Of a stretch of 64,000 nucleotides of DNA, positions 45,848-54,942 are shown in pieces. The stretch is from Phocaeicola barnesiae DSM 18169 = JCM 13652 (GTDB lineage Bacteria; Bacteroidota; Bacteroidia; Bacteroidales; Bacteroidaceae): positions 336,773 to 400,772 of the forward strand of contig NZ_KB894643.1 of assembly GCF_000374585.1 (NCBI RefSeq), in the 5' to 3' direction. Made by a program: the position numbers and the translations under genes. Position 1 is the first letter of the stretch, and every line of letters begins with the position of its first letter. The notes below the pieces were generated by a model. The model saw only the letters and a list, made by a program, of their open reading frames with translations, was not told the origin of the DNA and searched no databases.

Positions 45848-48800
45848 TCAGAAAGAGATTTGCAATCCCAATGTATATGTTCTTACCAACGGGTAAAGTC
45901 CGTCGAAACGTTCCGTACCCTTATCCCAGCCGGCAATATCGACCTCAGGGTTCACGCCGCTATACTTGGTGAACATACCCACATTTCCTACCGTAGCATA
46001 GATACGGAGCTTGTCGAGCCATTTGGAATACTCTTTCAACGAGAGTGAATATCCCAAAGAAATGGCATCAATCTTCAGGAAAGTACCATCTTCCAGGTAA
46101 TAGTCGCATATCTGTTTCTCACCCCGGATGTGGTTGAACTTTCCATAGGCTTCCTTCAGCACATTACACTCGTCGATTCCCTGGATACCGAAATACATGT
46201 TGATCATGTTGTACACATCGAACTTAATCCAGCTACGCATATTGATACTCAAGTCAAAGTTCTTGTACATGAATGAGTTATTCCATCCCAGCATAATCTT
46301 TGGCACGTAATTGCCGATGTATTGCTTGTCCGCTTCGGTCTTCTCGGCGGCAGGAATCACCTCTCCTTCCTTGTTGTACAACAAGAAATTACCGTCATCG
46401 TCAAATCCGGCAAACTTCCAGAGGTAGAAAGAACCGATGGTAGAACCTTCCTCCATTCTGGCGGCATCGCCCGGTGTACCCGGAGCCGGGAATGAGTTTC
46501 CATTGTAGTAAGTATTGTTTCCCCATAACGTAAGAATCTTACCGGTGTTATGAGCCAGATTCACCTTGGAAGTCCACACGAAGTCTTTGTTCCGGATGAT
46601 ATCACCCCCTATTTCGAATTCCCAACCTTTACTTTCCATGGCTCCGATGTTCTGCCATTGCGTTCCTTGGGTAAATGGAGGTTGAGGTACCTTCACCTCA
46701 TAGATCATGTTATCAATCTTGCGGCGATAGTAGTCGAACTTACCGTAAAGACGGTTGTCGAAGAAGGAGAAATCCAATCCGATGTTCCATTCCTTTTTCT
46801 CTTCCCATCCCAGGTTTTCGTTGATATTCTGCGTCTTACCATAAGAATAGGCCCAGGTTCCGTTAGGCAGCATCCAGTAAGCATCCGAACCCAAGACATT
46901 GGCCATGAAAGAGGAGCTGAAATCATTGTTACCTGTCACACCATAACCGAAGCGGAGTTTCAGGTCGTTTACCCAATCGGCTTTCTCCATGAACTTTTCG
47001 TTGGAAATACGCCATCCACCGGACAACGCCCAGAAATTTCCCCACCGGTTCTGAGCCGAGAATTTTGACGAACCTTCATGACGGATGGTTGCCGTCACCA
47101 TATATTTGTCGTTATAGGAATAGTTCGCACGGGCATATAGCGCAAACAAGCGTTCCGTGATGTTCTTTCCGGAACCCATTCCGGCTTTACCGTCACTCAG
47201 GTACGAACCTTTGCCGATATCCCAGAAACGGATTCCTTCTACATCGAAATTGTAGTTTTCGGCATAAAAGTTTTCACCGTTGTTTTCAAAGTAAGAATAA
47301 CCTGCTACGGCATTCAGGCTATGTCCTCCTTCCAGCTCCTTCACGTATGTGGCGTAACCTTCCGAAGTCAGGTTCTCGGTCTTACTGAACTCCAGTTTAG
47401 CCCATCCGGTACGGCTGTTGTTCACTTCATCCAGGTGATACCGGGAACGGAACTGGTGAAGCTCCCACTGACGGCTCTCATAACCGATGGTCTGCGTGTA
47501 CGACAGGCCAGGTATGGCCTTGACATTCAATTTCAAGGAAACTTCCGGTTTGAACCACTTGTCAAGTCCTTCGTAATCGTACAAGGCCGAATTGGCCAAC
47601 ACGTTGTAATCCAAGGTCTCGCCCGTCCATACATTGTATCCGCTCTCGCTATCCGGATCGTAAGGAGAACGAGTCGGGTTGTTTCTCAAAGCCTGCTGGA
47701 AATTAGGCCAGTTGTTATTTCTCCATGCCTGACGGTAATCCACGTTCGGCCGGATTTCGAGCCATCCGTCAAACAATTTGAAATTCGCGTTGATTCGCCC
47801 TCCGTAATCCTGTCGGGAATCATCAATGGCGATACCTTCGTTCTTCTGATAAAAGAAGGAAGTGAAGATCTGGGCATTTTCCGTTCCCAACTCCAGCGTC
47901 AGGTTGTGTTTCTGAGAGAAATTGTTGTCATTGATCAACTCTTCCCACCAATCCACATCATCTCCATAATCGATTCCGACGTTATGAGCCCTGTATTCAT
48001 CGGCGCTCAGCATTTCCGGTTTTCCGTAATCCTGCTTCTTGGAGAGTTCTGTACTATAAGTCAATTTGGCTTTCCCGTTCGTATTCGATCCACTCTTGGT
48101 CGTAATCAGGATAACTCCCGAAGCGGCCCGTGTTCCGTAAATGGCTCCGGCAGAGGCATCCTTCAGGACATCAATCGATTTCACATCGTCCAGATTGATG
48201 GAACGGATATCACCCCCCGGAAAACCATCGATGACAATCAAGGGCGAACGTCCGGCATTGATAGAAGTCATACCACGCAACTGGATAGTCGTTCCGGCAT
48301 TCGCGCTACCGTTGTTCTGCAACAACAATCCACTGATCTTACCCTGCAGGGAGGTCGTAATATCGGCTCCTCCAACCCCTTTCATCATATCATTTGCGGA
48401 AAGAGAAGTCACGGCACTGGTCACCTGTTTCTTCTCCATGGTTCCGTATCCTACCACAACCACCTCATCCAAGGTTTCCGAATCTTCGGACAAGGTGACG
48501 CGGATGAGATTCTGGCCTTTTACCGGCACCTCTTTCGTCTTATAGCCGATAAATGATATTTCCAGAACGGCATTGGCCGGTACATCCTGCAAGACGACCC
48601 GTCCGTCAATATCTGTTACATTCCCGTTTGTTGTTCCCTTTACCAATACATTGGCTCCAATCAGTTCTCCCGCATTGTCAGATACGACTACCGTCACCTT
48701 CTGATGCTGCTGGGCCATTGATTTTTCATTCAAATCACGATGGGAGGCCGATAAATCTTTAGCTTGCAAGTTAACCGTTGTAATCCCCAATAACCCCGAG

Positions 48801-48877
48801 ACAAGCAATACCGTCACTTGCCTGAACGAAGTACAACGCATGCCTAAGTTATGTTTCTTTCCAGATATCATAATCAA
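45848..48877 (-). CDS. SusC/RagA-family TonB-dependent outer-membrane transporter
   Basis: 1009-aa protein. Signal peptide, a carboxypeptidase-D-like regulatory domain (GANVLVKGTTNGNVTDIDGR...LEISFIGYKTKEV), a TonB box-like DEVVVVGYG, plug domain (IQLRGMTSINAGRSPLIVIDG), and a C-terminal barrel ending in LQISF. No N-terminal STN signalling domain is present, so the transporter is not of the anti-sigma-linked kind. With the SusD partner it should import a glycoside for the enzymes encoded upstream. Confidence 0.95.
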   Translation of the reverse strand: MIMISGKKHNLGMRCTSFRQVTVLLVSGLLGITTVNLQAKDLSASHRDLNEKSMAQQHQKVTVVVSDNAGELIGANVLVKGTTNGNVTDIDGRVVLQDVPANAVLEISFIGYKTKEVPVKGQNLIRVTLSEDSETLDEVVVVGYGTMEKKQVTSAVTSLSANDMMKGVGGADITTSLQGKISGLLLQNNGSANAGTTIQLRGMTSINAGRSPLIVIDGFPGGDIRSINLDDVKSIDVLKDASAGAIYGTRAASGVILITTKSGSNTNGKAKLTYSTELSKKQDYGKPEMLSADEYRAHNVGIDYGDDVDWWEELINDNNFSQKHNLTLELGTENAQIFTSFFYQKNEGIAIDDSRQDYGGRINANFKLFDGWLEIRPNVDYRQAWRNNNWPNFQQALRNNPTRSPYDPDSESGYNVWTGETLDYNVLANSALYDYEGLDKWFKPEVSLKLNVKAIPGLSYTQTIGYESRQWELHQFRSRYHLDEVNNSRTGWAKLEFSKTENLTSEGYATYVKELEGGHSLNAVAGYSYFENNGENFYAENYNFDVEGIRFWDIGKGSYLSDGKAGMGSGKNITERLFALYARANYSYNDKYMVTATIRHEGSSKFSAQNRWGNFWALSGGWRISNEKFMEKADWVNDLKLRFGYGVTGNNDFSSSFMANVLGSDAYWMLPNGTWAYSYGKTQNINENLGWEEKKEWNIGLDFSFFDNRLYGKFDYYRRKIDNMIYEVKVPQPPFTQGTQWQNIGAMESKGWEFEIGGDIIRNKDFVWTSKVNLAHNTGKILTLWGNNTYYNGNSFPAPGTPGDAARMEEGSTIGSFYLWKFAGFDDDGNFLLYNKEGEVIPAAEKTEADKQYIGNYVPKIMLGWNNSFMYKNFDLSINMRSWIKFDVYNMINMYFGIQGIDECNVLKEAYGKFNHIRGEKQICDYYLEDGTFLKIDAISLGYSLSLKEYSKWLDKLRIYATVGNVGMFTKYSGVNPEVDIAGWDKGTERFDGLYPLVRTYTLGLQISF

Positions 48878-48927
48878 AATATTGTAGAATAAACAAAAAT
48901 TAAAGGATTGATTCTCAATAGTAGTTG

Positions 48928-49836
48928 TTAATATTCTGCCTTAATGAAAGGGGCATCCAGCAGATAATCGATGCTCTCTCTCACACTCTTCAGTACGTCA
49001 TCCGTACTATATGATTCTATCTCGGCTACAATGTCTTTTACACCTGCCACATCCGCATTCCGGAAAATCGCGTCGTAACCAACCATACCGCTTTGTCCGA
49101 TTTCCCGATGGTCTTTCAGATGCAACATTCTGAAACGTCCCGGATACTTGTGAAAATAATCGACCGGACTATTCTGTCCTCTTACCACCCAATATACGTC
49201 CATTTCGAAAAATACATATTCAGGGTCTGTGTGTTGCAACAGATAATCCATCATCACCTCACGGTTTTCCACTTTCTGGAATTCATGGGCATGGTTATGA
49301 TAACCGAATTGTAATCCGGCTGCCTTGCAACGTTTACCTATCTCGTTGAAATACTTGCAATAAAGATCCAGGTCCTTCACCGTTTTGGGAACTTCCAGAT
49401 AAGGGAATACGATGTATTTCATGCCAGCTTCCTTGTGGTCGGCTATACACTGGTTCCACCAGGCCAATGCCTCAGACAAATCGCCGGTCTGCAATTCATG
49501 GGCATTCAGCGCACGGCTACAATGCGAAGACAATACCTTCATTCCGGCATTTTCCACATCGTGCTTGAAATCGGACGGTTTACGTCCATAGAATTTACCT
49601 TCGCCGTAATAAGCTGCCTCTACCGAAGTATACCCCATATCAGCCAGACTTTTCAATGTCTTGAGATACACATCAGAAGCTTTGCCGTCTTTATTGACAT
49701 CATTAATCAGACTCCGTACGGAATAAAGCTGGATTGTTATTTCTTTTTTGGCCTCTTTTTCCGGATGAGCCATAACGAACTGGAATGGAATCAAGAACAG
49801 GATTCCAAGCATCCAAAAATAACATTGTCTTTTCAT
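48928..49836 (-). CDS. Exported TIM-barrel sugar epimerase-like protein (putative 3-keto-glucal hydratase)
   Basis: 302-aa member of the AP-endonuclease-2/xylose-isomerase-like TIM-barrel family, with a signal peptide (to about residue 24, FVMAHPEK). Metal-site strands are visible: GYHNHAHEF, FFEMDVYW and MLHLKDHRE. In the gut-bacterial stepwise glycoside route described in 2024, a TIM-barrel protein hydrates the 3-keto-glucal left by the lyase. Its location next to a DUF1080 gene and two Gfo/Idh/MocA genes fits that role, but an isomerase is also possible. Probably periplasmic. Confidence 0.8.
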   Translation of the reverse strand: MKRQCYFWMLGILFLIPFQFVMAHPEKEAKKEITIQLYSVRSLINDVNKDGKASDVYLKTLKSLADMGYTSVEAAYYGEGKFYGRKPSDFKHDVENAGMKVLSSHCSRALNAHELQTGDLSEALAWWNQCIADHKEAGMKYIVFPYLEVPKTVKDLDLYCKYFNEIGKRCKAAGLQFGYHNHAHEFQKVENREVMMDYLLQHTDPEYVFFEMDVYWVVRGQNSPVDYFHKYPGRFRMLHLKDHREIGQSGMVGYDAIFRNADVAGVKDIVAEIESYSTDDVLKSVRESIDYLLDAPFIKAEY

Positions 49837-49924
49837 AGATAAGATTAGGAATTAAGCAGTTCCGGGCTCAAAACAGCCTTAGCCCGGAACTTGCATCAAC
49901 TTTTAATTTAATATATAATGAAAA

Positions 49925-50815
49925 CTAGTCGAGTATCTTGATACGGATGTTTCTGAACCAGACATCATCGCCATGGTCTTGAAGTCCGATAAATCCTTCA
50001 TGGTTTTCGCCACCGCAATTATTCAGCAATTCAAAAGCCAACGGCCATTTATCTTCACTGAACTTACTTTCCTGCAACATCTTGGTCCATTGAGGAGTCC
50101 ACAAGTGATATTCTACGACGTTTTCTCCGTTCTGTCCATGAACTACGGTACCTTTATAAACCATGATTTTAGCCTGGTTCCATTCGCCATAAGGCTTCTG
50201 GTTCTGAGGAACGGCCGGAATCATGTCATACAAAGAAGCAGACTGGCGGTTGTTGTCCTTACCCAATTTCGCATCCGGATGGTTGGCATTATCCAATACC
50301 TGATATTCAGGAGCGGAGATATAAATCGGTTCCAGCACTTCGTTTCCGTCCTTGTCTTTCGAAGTGACTTCCTGTGCCAGATACAAGATACCGGAGTTAC
50401 CGCCCTTCGAAATCTTCCATTCCAGTTGCAATTCAAAGTTCTTGAACTTATGTCCGAAAATCAAATCGCCACCATCGTTGTTCTGTGCTTCACCGCCACC
50501 TGAACCATTGAATTTGATGCAACCGTCTTCGATGACCCAACGTGAAGGAACCCTGTCCTTACCATAACCACGCCAGCCGTTGAATGTCTTTCCGTCGAAG
50601 ATTGTAATGTAACCATCCTTGTCAATCGGAAATGCCAGACTATCTGTTTCAGGCGCCTTCAACGATTTGGAATAAGACAACATAGTGGTAGTAGGAGCGG
50701 TAGCTGTAGTTGCCGTTTCTTCCGCTACCTGATTATCGGCCTTTTTCTGGCCGCCACAAGCCGCCAAAGTACAACTCAAGGCCAATACGCCCAAGGTATA
50801 ATTCATTTTTTTCAT
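49925..50815 (-). CDS. DUF1080 lipoprotein (3-keto-glycoside lyase/hydrolase-like)
   Basis: 296-aa lipoprotein with Cys20 (TLAAC) acylation site. Residues ~65-290 form the DUF1080 (Pfam 3-keto-disaccharide hydrolase) jellyroll: TIFDGKTFNGWRGYGKDR, GGEAQNNDGGDLIFGHKFKNFELQLEWKI, NSGILY and the closing GFIGLQDHGDDVWFRNIRI. Family members cleave glycosidic bonds after the sugar has been oxidised at C3. The neighbouring Tat-exported dehydrogenase would supply that 3-keto sugar in the same compartment. Confidence 0.85.
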   Translation of the reverse strand: MKKMNYTLGVLALSCTLAACGGQKKADNQVAEETATTATAPTTTMLSYSKSLKAPETDSLAFPIDKDGYITIFDGKTFNGWRGYGKDRVPSRWVIEDGCIKFNGSGGGEAQNNDGGDLIFGHKFKNFELQLEWKISKGGNSGILYLAQEVTSKDKDGNEVLEPIYISAPEYQVLDNANHPDAKLGKDNNRQSASLYDMIPAVPQNQKPYGEWNQAKIMVYKGTVVHGQNGENVVEYHLWTPQWTKMLQESKFSEDKWPLAFELLNNCGGENHEGFIGLQDHGDDVWFRNIRIKILD

Positions 50816-50867
50816 GTGAACAAATATTTAAAGTTATTGATAATCATTCTGTTGATATTCCGGATAA

Positions 50868-52352
50868 TCATCTAGGCATATCCGGCAATGCCCAACCTGC
50901 ACGGTAATGATGCTTGATCAATTCGGCGGCAAATTCCTGCGCGTTGATAGGCTCTGTCCATGTCTTGTTGAACGACGGATGTCCGTTATGAATGGTAAAG
51001 CCGTCCTTGATACAAGTCTTCAGCGTTTCGTTTTCACCGATATTGGTGAAGCGCATGTTTTCGCCGTCCCATTCCAATGTCTTGTTCAGGCCCTGTAGAC
51101 GGACTGCCAATACACCCATTACGACCATTTCATTCAATGGACCAGCTTCGGAGAAATCAGACTTAACCGGAACACGGTATTCCGGATCTTCCTTACATGC
51201 ACGTACCCAATCCATTTCGTGAGAAGTAGTCACACGACGGCAAACCTTCGGTGCATTAGGCACTCTTCCGGAAAGCAAGAACGGATTTTCTCCATAGCAG
51301 CTACAAACCAGCGTATCCTTGGTTCCATGGAAAATAGTCAGACCACCGTTTGCCGGCATCAACGGCTTTCCTTCCGGGAATCCTTTCGGACGTTCAGGCA
51401 ACAGACCACCGTCGTACCAGTGTACTTCCACTTCGGGCATGGAAACTTTCGGCATGTTCTCGCGGGCAGGGAAAATCATTTTTACATGCTGTGCCTGAGG
51501 AGCACATGCATTCAGCAACAGGGTAGAACTTGCTTCCACTTTGGTAGGATAACCCAGTTTCAAGGCCTTGAAAGGCTGATGCAGGATATGACAAGCCATA
51601 TCTCCCAAAGCTCCAGTACCGTAATCCCACCATCCACGCCAGTTCCAAGGATGATAAATCGAATTATAAGGATTCAGTTTGGCCGGACCGGTAAAGAGGT
51701 CCCAGTTCAATGTCTTCGGAATACGTTCTTCTTTTTCCGGTTCATTCAAGCCCTGCGGCCAGATAGGACGGTCTGTCGCACATTCCACTTTTACGACATC
51801 ACCGATTTCACCGTTCCAAATCCATTCGCAAACCAGATCTGTTCCCTCGCCGGATGCTCCCTGGTTTCCCATCTGGGTAACTACACCGGTCGATTTCGCC
51901 AATTTAGTCAGCAAACGTGACTCATATACCGAATGGGTCAACGGCTTCTGGCAATAGACATGTTTCCCCATTGTCATCGCATCTGCGGTGATGATGGCAT
52001 GGGTATGGTCGGCCGTAGCAATCATGACACCGTCAATGGATTTTCCCATTTCATCCAGCATCTTGCGATAGTCCCAATATTTTTTCGCATTGGGGAACTC
52101 ATCGAATACGCCTTTTGCATAATTCCAGTCCACATCGCATAATGCAACCAGATTTTCAGTGTCTTTCACGGCATTAATATTGCTATGTCCGATACCTCCG
52201 ACACCGATAGCAGCAATATTCATCTTATCGGACGGTGAGATGTGTCCGAAACTCTTACCCAAGATAGAACTAGGAGCGATTGTGAAAGAAGCCAACGTGG
52301 CAGCTCCTGTCTTCAAAAATTCTCTTCGAGATACTTTTACCATAAGATTCAA
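50868..52352 (-). CDS. Tat-exported Gfo/Idh/MocA oxidoreductase (putative glycoside 3-dehydrogenase)
   Basis: 494-aa protein beginning with a twin-arginine signal (VSRREFLKTGAATLASF), so it is folded with its NAD(P) cofactor before export. Rossmann domain: IAAIGVGGIGHSN, CDVDW. The catalytic EKP-like motif reads QKPLTHSV. Substrate-side region: HILHQPFKALKLGYP. Predicted step: oxidation of a glycosyl C3 hydroxyl in the periplasm. It is encoded with tatA/tatC in one operon, which is notable. An earlier ATG (52352) and one at 52343 are both possible starts. Confidence 0.9.
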   Translation of the reverse strand: MNLMVKVSRREFLKTGAATLASFTIAPSSILGKSFGHISPSDKMNIAAIGVGGIGHSNINAVKDTENLVALCDVDWNYAKGVFDEFPNAKKYWDYRKMLDEMGKSIDGVMIATADHTHAIITADAMTMGKHVYCQKPLTHSVYESRLLTKLAKSTGVVTQMGNQGASGEGTDLVCEWIWNGEIGDVVKVECATDRPIWPQGLNEPEKEERIPKTLNWDLFTGPAKLNPYNSIYHPWNWRGWWDYGTGALGDMACHILHQPFKALKLGYPTKVEASSTLLLNACAPQAQHVKMIFPARENMPKVSMPEVEVHWYDGGLLPERPKGFPEGKPLMPANGGLTIFHGTKDTLVCSCYGENPFLLSGRVPNAPKVCRRVTTSHEMDWVRACKEDPEYRVPVKSDFSEAGPLNEMVVMGVLAVRLQGLNKTLEWDGENMRFTNIGENETLKTCIKDGFTIHNGHPSFNKTWTEPINAQEFAAELIKHHYRAGWALPDMPR

Positions 52353-52377
52353 TTTAAAGTTAATACTATCAATATTT

Positions 52378-53460
52378 TTATTTAAAGTGTTTTAAAAGCC
52401 CATAGCCGTTTGTCATCGTCCTTCTCCGTTGGCGGATTTCCTCCAGTGTGGCATTGTCACCGATAGCGGGTAAGGCATGCATCGTAGCGTCCTGCAGGAA
52501 TTTCCAAGCATATCCGGACGCAATTGCCGAATCACGCATCGGAGGTAAATCCGGCGAAAGCTTCCCTTCAAGAATACGCCGGGCAAACAAGTCGCACAAC
52601 ACATCGATATTCTTCCCGCCATAAGGTCTTTCTATCCGCTCGGTGCGGGTAACTCCATGTAATTCCACTACAGCCGTCTTGAAATCATGAGTCATTCTGG
52701 CTATCCCCTTAGTACCTATCAAGTCAGTATATGAATTGTGTGTCTGGTCTTTCGCCAACTGCCCATATACGAATCCCTGTGTAATATCGAATACGATTCC
52801 GCTCTGGAATGTACCATGACACTGGAGCCACCACGGGTCTTTATAGCTCCACATTCTCATCCCCTGCGCATGCCAGGTCTCATATTCGCATCCGGCATAC
52901 CAGCGGGCAATATCGACATAATGCATTCCACAATCATGGAAAGCAGGTCCTTCGTATTCGTGCCCTTCACCGGGAGCCAATCCCGGAGTCATGTGGCAGA
53001 TACGGATAATGGCCAGTTCACCAATCTCACCGGACTCGACAAACTGCTTCAACACATGATGATACCAGGCATTACGCAAATACAGATTGACCGTAGCGAT
53101 GATGGAACTATTCTCCACCAGTTTTACCGCTTGCCACTCCCGTTCGATGGAGTCGGCTATCGGTTTCTCGGCTATCACATGCTTATCGTAACGGACCGCC
53201 TTTTCAATCTGAGACAGACGCTGGTCCGCCAACGTGAACAGTCCGACGGCCTGGACAGATTCGTCTTCGAAAATGACCTGCTCGTCTGCTACAATCCGTG
53301 TGCCTTCCGGAGCCAGACCCTCCGCTTCTTTTCTGACTTCAGGATTCACATCGCAGATGTATGCAATGTTCCATTTCTCACTTTTCTTCATTTCATCCAG
53401 GTAGAATCTGCCCATTCTACCCAATCCGATGATTCCTATTTTTATCTGTGAATCTTTCAT
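52378..53460 (-). CDS. Cytosolic Gfo/Idh/MocA oxidoreductase (putative 3-keto-sugar reductase)
   Basis: 360-aa NAD(P)-dependent protein without signal peptide. Rossmann motif IGIIGLGRMGRFY at 6-18, catalytic EKP in VIAEKPIADSI, and HDCGMHYVDIARWYAG in the second domain. Compared with the neighbour it is shorter and cytosolic. In a redox loop it would reduce the imported 3-keto sugar back to the normal hexose. The substrate is inferred from context only. The next gene starts 25 nt downstream. Confidence 0.87.
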   Translation of the reverse strand: MKDSQIKIGIIGLGRMGRFYLDEMKKSEKWNIAYICDVNPEVRKEAEGLAPEGTRIVADEQVIFEDESVQAVGLFTLADQRLSQIEKAVRYDKHVIAEKPIADSIEREWQAVKLVENSSIIATVNLYLRNAWYHHVLKQFVESGEIGELAIIRICHMTPGLAPGEGHEYEGPAFHDCGMHYVDIARWYAGCEYETWHAQGMRMWSYKDPWWLQCHGTFQSGIVFDITQGFVYGQLAKDQTHNSYTDLIGTKGIARMTHDFKTAVVELHGVTRTERIERPYGGKNIDVLCDLFARRILEGKLSPDLPPMRDSAIASGYAWKFLQDATMHALPAIGDNATLEEIRQRRRTMTNGYGLLKHFK

Positions 53461-53490
53461 AACCTTTTAGATATTAAAATTTTTAAAGGC

Positions 53491-54300
53491 TTATTCCTCC
53501 GGCACATCATCCGCCTTTACCAGCCATGCACTCATTTCCCACAACATATAGATAGGAATAAAGACAGCCATTAGCGTGAACGGATCCGAAGACGGAGTAA
53601 TCACCGCGGCTACCGTCAGAAGGATGACAATGGCATACCTCCGGTACTTCTTGAAAAACGTACGGGTCAGTAACCCTAATTTAGAGAACAAAGCAGCCAG
53701 CAAAGGCAATTCAAACATGATACCCATCATAAAGACCAGCATCAAAAAGTTATTCATGTATGAATCCAATGTCAACTGATTGGTAATGAACGAACTCAGT
53801 TCGTACGTATACAGGAACCGCAACGTCAGAGGAAATACAACAGAATATCCTACCACACATCCCAAAAAGAACATAAATGTACCAAAGACAAATGCCCATC
53901 TTATCTTGATACGTTCATTATCATACAAAGCCGGACAAATGAATTTCCAGATTTCATAAATCATATAAGGAAAAATAATCAGCAGGGATGTCCAGAAAGA
54001 CAAAGACATGTGAATGAAAAACTGGGATGCCAGCTTGATGTTGATAACCTCCACCTGGAAAGGCTTCTCCAAAAAATCAGGGACCAACGAAGTATATGAA
54101 TTCAATTTCGCCAGAAACCGATATAAGAAGAAGTCTTCTCTGGACGGAGCCAGCACCACCTGATTGAACAGAGAAGGTATAAACATAAAACTGGTCAACA
54201 CTCCTATGGCCCATGCGATAAGAATCCGTATCAATGTCCACCTCAGCACTTCCAAATGCTCCCAGAGTGGCATTTCCATATGATCTACTACATCACGCAT
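53491..54300 (-). CDS. tatC: Sec-independent protein translocase subunit TatC
   Basis: 269-aa membrane protein with six transmembrane helices. The N-terminal PLWEHLEVLRWTLIRI is the TatC signature that recognises the twin-arginine signal. Together with tatA 5 nt upstream it forms a minimal two-component Tat system. The Tat substrate encoded two genes downstream is an obvious client. Confidence 0.93.
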   Translation of the reverse strand: MRDVVDHMEMPLWEHLEVLRWTLIRILIAWAIGVLTSFMFIPSLFNQVVLAPSREDFFLYRFLAKLNSYTSLVPDFLEKPFQVEVINIKLASQFFIHMSLSFWTSLLIIFPYMIYEIWKFICPALYDNERIKIRWAFVFGTFMFFLGCVVGYSVVFPLTLRFLYTYELSSFITNQLTLDSYMNNFLMLVFMMGIMFELPLLAALFSKLGLLTRTFFKKYRRYAIVILLTVAAVITPSSDPFTLMAVFIPIYMLWEMSAWLVKADDVPEE

Positions 54301-54305
54301 ACCGG

Positions 54306-54530
54306 TTATTTCTTTTCAGGAAGTGAAGTTTCGTTGTTCAAATCAGTATCCAGACCTTTGTTGATATCCTTTTCGATACCGTTCATTCCATCCTTGAACG
54401 TCTTGATTCCTTTCCCCAAACCGTGCATCAGTTCCGGAATCTTCTTTCCACCGAATAAGAGTAAAGCGATAAAAGCAATCAACAGGATTTCAGAGGTTCC
54501 TACAGAACCCAAAAATAAAAGTGTACCCAT
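54306..54530 (-). CDS. tatA: Sec-independent protein translocase subunit TatA
   Basis: 74-aa protein. One hydrophobic helix (EILLIAFIALLLF, about 14-26), the FGGKKIPEL hinge, and a long amphipathic helix (GLGKGIKTFKDGM). This is the pore-forming TatA/E type; no separate TatB is present. It is first in the operon, behind TATATTTG at 54593-54600. Confidence 0.9.
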   Translation of the reverse strand: MGTLLFLGSVGTSEILLIAFIALLLFGGKKIPELMHGLGKGIKTFKDGMNGIEKDINKGLDTDLNNETSLPEKK

Positions 54531-54942
54531 AACAGCAATAGATTTAAAAATTAGTATTCAAAATTGAAGGTCGTCATTGAAACCTTGTGCTGCAAATATA
54601 AAGGAAGGGAAAAGGGCCGTGTAAAATGAAATATTTTTTGTAGTATCCGAAAAATTCTAAAGAAACGATTTCCAGGAAGTTACAGGTATTCTCCTGCAAT
54701 AATTTATAGAGAAGACTTGGAGATGGCACCCGTTCCAAACCTAAAGGAAAAAATGATACAATACATCCAAAGACACTTCCAATGCCCCCAATGGCATCTA
54801 CACTTTCAAACTGGAAGCATTTTACAGAATGCTGTTTATCAGTCCATTAAAATTATATTCAGAAAAAACACTCTACACAAATAGAGTAAAAATCAAATTA
54901 TTTATAATTTCGTACGATTAAATCTAGTTTTTGTGATGGCTT
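54531..54942. other. Divergent regulatory region between the Tat/glycoside operon and its facing regulator
   Basis: Non-coding, AT-rich. The minus-strand -7 box TATATTTG (54593-54600) serves the tatA operon; its -33 position lacks TTTG, which suits a regulated promoter. For the plus-strand gene I see no consensus -7 box. Confidence 0.5.
54593..54600 (-). promoter_or_regulatory. -7 box for the tatA-susD operon
   Basis: TATATTTG on the minus strand, 62 nt upstream of the tatA start, matches TAnnTTTG. Confidence 0.45.

Noticed and set aside
47321..48556. 411-codon open frame on the plus strand
   Set aside because: Antisense to susC, with Ile/Val/Arg-rich composition and no motif.
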